From Marsupella aquatica (taxonomy: Eukaryota; Marchantiophyta): 64,000 nt of DNA. The notes under the pieces were generated by a model. That model was not told the DNA's origin. It worked only from the letters and a program-made list of their open reading frames with translations, and searched no databases. Shown here piece after piece: positions 56,053-64,000 of this stretch. Location: the NCBI GenBank assembly GCA_973895155.1, contig OZ316891.1:5084001-5148000 (forward strand). Direction: 5' to 3'. Position 1 is the stretch's first letter; each line of letters begins with the position of its first letter. The position numbers and the translations under genes are program-made.

Positions 56053-57252
56053 ATGCCACTCAAGGGCGGAGGCTCTGGAGGGTCTTCAATATGGATCGTC
56101 ACAACGTTGTGCATTGCAAGTTTTTGCGTGGGCGCCTTGGTTACCAAGAGGATGTCGTACACCTGGGATGCAGGGGGTAAGGGCGGGGCGCAGTTACGTC
56201 TGGAGGTACAGAGGACAGTAGAAAGTGGAGAAACATGCAACACCGAGCTTCCTGCTGATGTCGACTATGACAAACAGGACGTTCTCAGCGAATTCTCCAA
56301 AGTAAACTCGGCCACACAGCGTCTCAATAAGACGGTCTTATCTTTGAAGACGGAACTGGCTGCTGCTCACCTTGTGAGTGACAAATCCAGAAGTAGTCTT
56401 GGCTATCCAGTTGGAGATACCAGTGTGGGTCGTCAAAAAGCCTTCGTTGTGGTGGGAATCAATACCGGATTTGAGAGTCAGGAGAGACGAGACGCTCTAC
56501 GTTCGACGTGGATGCCTCAAGGTGATAAGCTGAGGCGGCTTGAGGAGGAGAAGGGGATCATTGTCAGATTTGTTATCGGTCGTTACGGTGGTAGGAGCTC
56601 TTCTACTATTCCTGACATTCAAGTTGACGCTGAAGAGTCTCGATACAAGGATTTTTTAAGGCTGGAACACGTCGAACACTACAAGAAATTGAGTAGAAAA
56701 ACGAAGATCTTCATTGCAACTGCATTTGCCAAGTGGGACGCAGAGTTTTATGTCAAAGTTGACGATGATGTTCACGTCAACCTAGGTGCGCTGACTACAA
56801 AATTGGCTGAGCATGTGTCAACACCACGAGTTTACATTGGCTGCATGAAATCTGGCCCCGTGCTCACACGAAAGTCAGACAAATATCATGAACCCGAGTT
56901 CTGGAAATTTGGTGCCCATGGCAATAATTACTTTAAACATGCCACGGGGCAAATTTATGCAATTTCCAAGGATTTGGCATCTCACATCTCTGTCAATCGG
57001 CTAATGTTGCATGAATACGCCAACGAAGATGTGTCTCTTGGGTCTTGGCTCCTTGGCTTGGATGTAGAGCACATTGATGACAGAAGCATGTGCTGCGGCG
57101 TTCCACCCGATTGTGGATGGAAGAAAAGAACTGGTAATGTGTGCATTGCATCCTTCGATTGGTCGTGTAGTGGGGTCTGCGAGGTTGAGGATATGAAGGC
57201 GGTGCACAGTCGATGTGCGGAACGGGAGGGTTCAGTTTGGAGTTCAATTTGA
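56053..57252 (+). CDS. B3GALT-like: Beta-1,3-galactosyltransferase (GT31), plant DUF4094 type
   Basis: This is a Golgi type II membrane enzyme expected to transfer galactose from UDP-galactose in beta-1,3 linkage to glycoprotein or arabinogalactan-type acceptors. It is a single open frame of 399 aa without introns. A short cytosolic tail is followed by one membrane anchor (IWIVTTLCIASFCVGALVTK, ~residues 13-32), the DUF4094-like segment, a stem, then the catalytic GT31 domain: AFVVVGINTGFESQERRDALR, STWMPQG, FLRLEHVEHY, the metal-binding DDD within FYVKVDDDVHVN (237-239), VYIGCMKSGPV, HATGQIYAISKDLA, YANEDVSLGSWLLGL and a Cys-rich C-terminus. The frame stays open 14 codons upstream from a TTG, but the first ATG (MPLKGG) gives a normal anchor position and is chosen. 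Arabidopsis relatives have several introns, so a retrocopy or intron loss is inferred. The acceptor is unknown. Confidence 0.93.
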   Translation: MPLKGGGSGGSSIWIVTTLCIASFCVGALVTKRMSYTWDAGGKGGAQLRLEVQRTVESGETCNTELPADVDYDKQDVLSEFSKVNSATQRLNKTVLSLKTELAAAHLVSDKSRSSLGYPVGDTSVGRQKAFVVVGINTGFESQERRDALRSTWMPQGDKLRRLEEEKGIIVRFVIGRYGGRSSSTIPDIQVDAEESRYKDFLRLEHVEHYKKLSRKTKIFIATAFAKWDAEFYVKVDDDVHVNLGALTTKLAEHVSTPRVYIGCMKSGPVLTRKSDKYHEPEFWKFGAHGNNYFKHATGQIYAISKDLASHISVNRLMLHEYANEDVSLGSWLLGLDVEHIDDRSMCCGVPPDCGWKKRTGNVCIASFDWSCSGVCEVEDMKAVHSRCAEREGSVWSSI

Positions 57253-60151
57253 TTCGTCTACTTAGATATACATAGAGGATCTTATTTTAAATGACTCCTT
57301 TCACCAGCTGCCATGACGGTGGGCGATGGACATCCCTTAGAATAGTCCCCAGCGCCTTCAAATTGGTGATGCAGACTTGCTATGGACAAGCTCAAAATCG
57401 ATCTGTCTCAGCAATACTTATTGCCCTCCGTGCACATTTCTTTCTATGTTTAAAGAGTCTTTCTTATTCAAAGTACTTTGTATGGTTGGTAAAAGTACGG
57501 GGTACATACTAGAGCACCAAACTGGATCCGGATGTCACGATACCTGAATCCTTGAGCCTAGATGGGATGTAGAGAAAATCGCTGGCAAGCTTCGGTGCCT
57601 AACTGCTCCTCTGCATTCTCAGAACTAAAGCAGGTTTTCTGTCTCATGTACCATATTTGACTGGGCAAATCAGCCCAACATTGTCATCACACTAACTAAT
57701 AGCTCATGTAGACTGTATAGATAATGTCCTGAGTGGGTCATACCAAAATTTTGGATAGCATGTGTAGTGTCAGCCCCACTTTTAACAGGAGTTTGCAATC
57801 CCCCTATAAAAAAGTACAGTGACGAACGATGAGAGTGGCTCACTGCAAGAGGTAAGGGCAGGGATTTCTAGGGGTTCCTTGCCTATATGCCGGTTGTCCC
57901 CATGAAGGCTGTCAAGGTTCCGAATACACTTGGATTTCTCGATTCCCTTGACAGTAGAACACTGAGTAGGATTTCCTGTCTGGGTACATCATCAATGATG
58001 GGCGGCAAATTCGAACCAGTGGTCGATGTGAAGTCCTGTCTAGCGTACTGTCTACTGGAAACCATGCATAATGCTAAGGAACTTTACCGCAGGTTATGGG
58101 TAGTTCGTTTTGAGGACAATGAGAACTATAACCGTGCAATGTCTCGATAATGCTGTCTCTAGGTTTGTTTTATTTGCTTTAGCCGTCATGAAGTTTGTTT
58201 TCTTTGTTTTGAGAAAGCTCATAAGGGCACTCTTCCCTAGAAGATGCACAGGTTCCTGTCATAGCTCTTGAGAGTTCATCAACTCCAATTAGATTGCCTC
58301 CGCCCTTTCTGCTTGTGAAGCTTGGAACAATGACGGGACCATAACCTTGGACTACGAAAACCCTCGAGAGAATGAGAAATATATAATGTGATCCCAAAGT
58401 TGTTCGTCAGGGAGCCAGGCAACTGTACATGTGCTTAAACTCTGGGGAGCACTTTTGACTTCTAGACCACCACTTGCGGTTGAGTGGATTGATAGTCTTG
58501 GTACCTTCGGCGGAGGTTCAACAAAGATTGTAGTACTTGTATATGTTCGTGACATTGTGGCTTAACCGCTTGTCAGTTCCTGTTGACTGTATCGAAGTAC
58601 TGGTAGCCTATTTATACGTCTATCAAAACAACCAGAACAGTTTATCGGCGTGGTTGTTTCGATAGCTAATGATTATTGCAATCTGAGCTGATACGACCGC
58701 AGAGTAGGTCTTATCAACTTGATAGATCTGTGTGTAAATTGCTCATCTTCAGATTAAAATAATATTATAAGCTTGTGGATACCATGTGGCTGAGTGTACC
58801 CTTCAGTGCCATGGCCAGGGTTCAATACTTCTCACGGGAATTGGCAATGCCGATCGATGTCGATTGAAGTTGCATGATTGTCGATTGTTACTTGACCAGG
58901 CGTTAAAGAGTCGATGTCGATCCAAGATCCAAGTTGCATGTTTATCGATTGTCCGACCGCATCTTGCATCGTCGCTACATCTGCTCGCAATACTCAGTTC
59001 AAGAGGTGCCGTGCTAAGCGATGGGAACAGAGAGATCGGGGTCTACCAATGCAGATGTGATCATTTGAACATTGCTATAAACTTCAGCTCATTACGAAAG
59101 CGGTCTATGAAACCACGGTAAGTTTTATTTATTCGTTCAAATTAGATTGGTATTCTATATCATATGACCTCGAGTTGTAGATGGGTACAAAGTACATGAG
59201 AATCGCCTCCCATCCTATGATTGAGGTATCATGAACGATCAATCTTGCCTCCGTCTATGTGTTCAACGTAACTGCCCTAAGGTATGTACTTCGGACAGTT
59301 ATCCGACGAAATGTAAGAAGGAATTCAAAGAAGAATTTATTAAAACATTGTGTATACCCATAGTTGATCAACAAACGGGGTATCTTGTCAGAAAATTCAC
59401 TGTAAGTCTTACAGCAAGCGTTGAGCAACGCGTCTGAGGTGGCTACGGTATCCTTTTCATCACTAACTTAGCCTTTTGCATATTGAATTGAAGATTGTGC
59501 ATTGACTGACCTTATTCATGTATGTCATACATCGTTTGTTGGGCTCACTCATCTTCTGGAGTCAGAGCAGAGCCACCATGTCTGCAGCTGCTGAATGCTC
59601 GTTTGACCAGGAGAGAAACTTAGCTGCTCACTTTCCAGGACTGTACAGTGTAGCTGTCTCTTCCAGAGCGATCCACTAAATCTGCTGAGTTGATCTTGTA
59701 CACCGAACTTGAAACGTTCTGAAATATGCTTTAAGAAATCACTAAAATAATAATGCAGGCAGGGAACAGAACAGCATCGATTCCAACTCTGCAATCATGC
59801 CTGAGCCCCAAAGCCTACAATTGGCAGTTAGTCATGAAGGCCAGAAAGAAAGTTCGTAAGTGGAGGAATGTGCAGAGTTAACTTTCTTCCCTGACAGATA
59901 ATTCTGTGCAGAAAAGAGCTGTCCGGGATCTTCATTGAGTGGGGGTGAGTGAACGAGAGGGAGCAGCAAAAGCATGGGATGTGAAAAAAAACTGGGTCTC
60001 TCATCTGTTTTGTTGAGCACAGAGCAGAACGTGACGGAGTTCACTGGGGGTGAGTGGACAAGAGCGAGAAGCGAGGCTTGTGATGTTAAAATCCAATGGA
60101 AGTAGGGTGGGTCTCTTCTGAATAGTTAAAAGAGAGAGAAAGCAAAATCCT
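57253..60151. other. Intergenic, no gene
   Basis: No family is recognised. ORFs 57887-58150 (plus) and the overlapping minus pair 58179-58397/58352-58555 have protein-like composition but no match that I know. ORF 59231-59437 (68 aa, five Cys in its N-terminal half) is also unassigned. Confidence 0.45.
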
Positions 60152-60223
60152 AGGCCCCGCCGAGATTTGAACTCGGGCTACTGGATTCAGAGTCCAGTGT
60201 CATGACCACTAGACTACGGGGCC
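60152..60223 (-). tRNA. trnQ-CUG: tRNA-Gln (anticodon CUG)
   Basis: Seventy-two nucleotides fold into a complete cloverleaf on the minus strand. The acceptor stem GGCCCCG pairs with CGGGGCC, followed by discriminator U. The D arm has TCTAGTGGTCATGA. The anticodon stem CTGGA/TCCAG holds loop CTCTGAA with anticodon CTG (Gln). The T arm is CCGAG/CTCGG with loop TTCAAAT, which supplies the B box. A TTTT terminator follows at 60144-60147 (AAAA on plus). The acceptor stem is more GC-rich than the GGTTCCA/TGGAACC I recall for plant tRNA-Gln, but every pair is compensated. There is no intron and no encoded CCA, as expected of a nuclear tRNA. Confidence 0.93.
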
Positions 60224-61736
60224 ACTGTGTCCGCCACGTCCAGAAAATAAAATATATTCTTTAAACTATAGACTGAAAAAGGTTCGTCTGTTCCTTGAAT
60301 CTTAAAACCAGTTTTATGACTAAAAATCCCCATAGATGAAAAGGCTGGTTCTGGAGACTCTGATGGACACTGTGGTTCAAACCCATGAAAAGGCTGTAAC
60401 AAATGGTATGAAATGTAGTGAGAAAAACTAAAAATAAGAGTTCTATGGGAGTATAGTTTAGGGGTTTTGTGAGTGGAACCAAGCATATTGTCTAGCCCAG
60501 GTTTTGTGAGTCAATTAAATTAAAGTAAACACTAATTCTTGTTGGTTTTCAAAATGACTTCAAAAAACTGGATGTAAGTCTGGCAGCCTAAATATTTGAA
60601 AGACATGGTGTAGGGCCTCGACCGTGTAAGTAGGGCTTGCAGCAGCAAATTCAAGAAGGAATTGCAAGCAAAACAAGCAGCAAATCTCCAACTAGAACAA
60701 GCAGCAGCAATGATACCTATAAATTGCAGCATCATCATAGATAATTGCTGTCCTCGCATACATGGACATCCCTGACTTCACTCATCTGAACACAGAACAC
60801 AAAAATACCCTGTGTATGCATCTCATCCTCCATACAGAAATACTTTATTTAAAATACACTCACTACAAGACAAACTAACTAACCAAGTTCCTTGCAAAGT
60901 TCCAGGATGAGCTGCTATGTGGCAAATTACTGTAAACAGTTTATCATTCATTTTTCTGTTGTGAGGTGCTCAATTACTACTTCTAAATATCTCATAGAGG
61001 CAAACTTGTGCTAATTAAGTAGTAGTGACTTAATTGTCTAGATAGGATGGGTTTAACTTTCATTCTCCGACACCAAGACAGGCCTCAAAATGGACCAAGC
61101 TTGTGAACCATATATAGTTACATCCCCATGGACAGTGACAACCTTTACACTACTACTTGCTCTTGGGGATTACAGCCCAGGCATATTAAGCTCCTCAAGG
61201 CCATGGGGTTACCCTACTGACACTTAATGCCTTGTTTGTTTTTTCCCCATAAAAGCCCTAAACACCAAAAACTAAGGACGGGGGCAATGCCATTCAATCA
61301 TAACTTCTCCTTGACATACTTTTACTAAAACTTGTTCATGGACCTCCCTATAGTTATTCTTAAATTCAATGAGAGACAAGTCCTTGGAAATATGTTAAGT
61401 GTTGTATCAAAGTTATGTGCTTTGTTGCATGAGTCCTACGTGACCACCTATGATTATTTGATTGAACCCATATGTGAACAAAGGATCATGTGGGATTATG
61501 GAGCAACTTGGAAGACAAAGGAATCGGGATCTCTATATTAGTGCTCATCCTGCTCCTCCTAATTTTGAATTGCTTGTACCTTCATAATCATTGAAGCTAG
61601 CTGCATGCTAGATCAACTTCAATCTTGGATCCTTTACATGTTGGGATTCATTAGTTATCTCCTACTTGTTTCCAAATCATTCTCCAATTATGAACTCAAC
61701 CCAAAATTATCTCCAGCTTCTTCTTTTTCATTTGGA
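60224..61736. other. Intergenic, no gene
   Basis: Nothing recognisable on either strand. ORF 61332-61541 (plus, 69 aa) has no known family. The sequence resembles decayed repeat DNA. Confidence 0.5.
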
Positions 61737-61908
61737 GCTTGTGCTATGGATGCTTGGTATGGCCGGTCGGCCTAGAGTGCAGTAAAGCTCTTGTGTGTTC
61801 CCGTGGACGTAGCCTCATGTGGAGGTGAACCACGTATCTCCCTGTGTCGACTCTTGTGTGTTGGATGGTTCATGGGCTTGCAGTTGCGAATGTCGTCTAT
61901 GCTCAACA
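61737..61908 (-). mobile_element. Truncated LTR, copy 4
   Basis: On the minus strand this begins TGTTGAGCATAGACGAC at 61908 and follows the other LTR copies through the GAGATACGTGGTTCACCTCC and GGAACACACAAGAGC words to AGCATCCATAGCACAAGCT, where similarity stops at about 61737. Only the 5' half of the LTR is present, and no target duplication can be assigned. Confidence 0.75.
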
Positions 61909-64000
61909 GGCCCTCCATATAGTGACCCCCTTGAAAATTAACCTGGGCGGATGTCATGTGTTGACACTCCAATATGGAGACTCCCTTCTTGCTATCCTTG
62001 TTGCTATCTTGGCTTATTTGAATTGCTTACTAAATGTTCTTAATATGTCAGTTTGGTCTAGCTGATATGTATGCTTTGCATTGTTAACTTATATCAATTC
62101 TTTGGACCCTTTTGATTAGTGTCGTCTTTGAATTATTTAGCATGTATATTAGGGTCATAAGTGGGCAATGCATGTGTATGCTTTTATATTCTGAATTTAT
62201 CAATTTCTTTCAACCCATTTGATGTTTTCAGTCTCTCATTTTCTGTTTAGTATGATAGTCTTTGTTTTCATTTCTTGATTTTGAGAGACTGTCTTCTCTT
62301 TTCTCTATATCTATTTAGAAATAATTTAATTCATTAAAGGCACTCCTCCTTCTGTTTGCATGAGAAGGATAGCCTCTTTTTAGTAGCATACAACTAAAAT
62401 CCCCGCTAAAATCCAATCCATCCATGTACTAGTTTATATGTCCATTCTTCCTTAAAAAATTTCCCGTGCTTATGGGTTTTACACAATAGCTGTCACTAGC
62501 TTCAACAGTGAGCCCCCCTAAATACACAATGGGAAAGAAGGAAGGTACACTCAAGTTAGTGTACTTCTCTTTCACCTAGAAAGTATTGTACCTATAAGGT
62601 ACACTCAAGTTAGTATACATCTCTTTCATTTGGGATGATTGTTGTTCTTTCACTAGGTCTTTGGTCCTTCAAGAATAACTGAAATGCATTTTGATAGGGA
62701 CATTGAGGTCTCCAACAGGAAGTCAAAGTGGAGCCTGCTACATTTGATCACAAATCGCAGGGAGTAAGGTACAAGACAACATGTGGTCTGAAATGCATGC
62801 AATCTGTTTTCTACTCCTGTGTTTAAGTTTTGGTTGTCGATCAAGTATCAGTCTGTTTCTTTTGTGCATGCATTTGTTGTTTCTTATCCAACTGACAGAA
62901 GTGTGACTGAGTTGCACATGTGATTTCCAGCCACTTGGGTATGAAAGCAATGGAAACGAGATCAGGTGAGATAAGGACCACTAGGTTCTAGTCATGCATA
63001 GGGAATGTATTGAAAGTTGCAATGAACGTGAGATTGGGTGACATATGGATGATAAGGTTTTGGTATACACAATCATCCTTATACTGCTCAGGCAGATAGC
63101 ACTGTCTCACTTCAGATTTGTACATTGTTTTGTTGGTTTCTATGTGGATAATTTTGATGAAATAATGCGTGAGGTTTGGGAGTCTAAGGAACGATGCAGT
63201 GAGTGCTTTGACATATTAGGCCCCAGGTGAGTGCCAATTGATAGCTGAAGATTGGTCTGGTTTTACAGTAGAAGAACTATTAAAACCTTGTTGAATGACG
63301 TGTGGGATAAAAATGATGTCACTTTGTATAGAAAGGAACTCACCTAGTATTCCTTTTGCTGTTCAGTTTATTTTACATGACTTGCGAGATCACATGCAGA
63401 TCATGAAATGTATTCTGCTTGCTTTGACTGAACAATATATAGCAAAGGCACTGGGCACAATCTGAAGATTCATGATATGTACATTGCCTTGTCAGTAGTG
63501 CAACATATCCATAGTTGTCAACAAGTTGGTTACAATTGCTAGGTGCATGACAATGTTTGGAGGTACGTACATCTTGTAATGTGAAATTTGGAGCACTAAG
63601 TACTAACACTAAAGTTGTTTAATTTTAGTAGAATGTTGCTAGAGCAAGAAGATGAAGAGCATGGAATTTCTGGAGGGAGGGGGGGTCAGTATATGGAGAG
63701 GCATACATTGCGTGCAACGTTTTAGGGTTTGGCCCCCCTAACTTATAAGTGAAAAATATTTTTTTGCAAAACCCTTTCTTTCTTTAAATTTTGCCATTTT
63801 TTACTAAAATATCCCTAAAACCTTTAAAGAAAACATTTTTTGTAATGAAATAGGCCTATGTGTTTTTTAAAGTCAACCTCAGGGGTCTCACTATATGGAT
63901 GCCTCCCCATCCCCTATGACGTTTTTAGGCCTCGGACCCCCTAAAATGTAAGAAAAAATAAATTTTCAACCCCTATAAAGATGGAATATTCTTGGAATAT
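61909..64000. other. Intergenic; repeated block at the window end
   Basis: No gene is recognised. TACACTCAAGTTAGT is duplicated near 62550 and 62600. From about 63715 to the end two related blocks (AGGGTTTGGCCCCCCTAACTTATAAGTG and GGCCTCGGACCCCCTAAAATGTAAG, partial words) suggest a tandem or LTR-like repeat continuing past the window. Confidence 0.45.

Overview
This window is nuclear DNA from a plant. The evidence is intron-rich genes with GT..AG introns, plant-type protein families (Pol I largest subunit with a plant-like acidic insert, ABCG11-type half-transporter, DUF4094-type beta-1,3-galactosyltransferase), telo-box promoter motifs, and many solo LTRs, MITEs and minisatellites. Several proteins differ noticeably from the angiosperm versions I know, which would fit a bryophyte, lycophyte or other early-diverging lineage, but I cannot name the species.

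Positions 1-14,400 form a ribosome-biogenesis neighbourhood, all on the minus strand. It holds GAR1 (H/ACA snoRNP protein, 891-1678), two near-identical candidate box C/D snoRNAs just downstream of it (485-574 and 703-794), and NRPA1, the largest subunit of RNA polymerase I (21 inferred coding exons, 4899-14233). My exon model for NRPA1 sums to 5061 nt, exactly 1687 codons, and reads through every expected domain. Both protein genes have telo-box sequences upstream. The space between them (2.0-4.0 kb) holds two copies of a tRNA-like (SINE-like) repeat and an array with a ~150-bp period that resembles its tail.

Positions 14,400-38,000 are gene-poor and repeat-rich: two solo LTRs of one family, a ~850-bp terminal-inverted-repeat element, a Tourist-like MITE with TTA target duplication, a five-unit 158-bp tandem array, a 1-kb degenerate pyrimidine minisatellite, and a fresh 476-bp tandem duplication. 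No confident protein gene was found there.

At 38.6-41.6 kb lies a complete eight-exon ABCG half-transporter of the ABCG11/WBC11 type (682 aa) on the plus strand. From 41.6 to 56 kb there is again mainly non-coding DNA, with a third solo LTR (carrying an internal minisatellite) inserted into an older tandem repeat. At 56.05-57.25 kb is an intronless GT31 beta-1,3-galactosyltransferase gene. A tRNA-Gln(CUG) gene lies at 60,152-60,223 (minus). The remainder is non-coding and holds a truncated fourth copy of the LTR family.

No CRISPR, phage or bacterial-type system is present. The most interesting signals are the snoRNA pair abutting GAR1, the shared telo-boxes and SINE-like sequence in the GAR1 upstream region, and the LTR subfamily with a minisatellite inside it. 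Exon boundaries were worked out by eye from splice signals and homology remembered from the families, not by alignment software.
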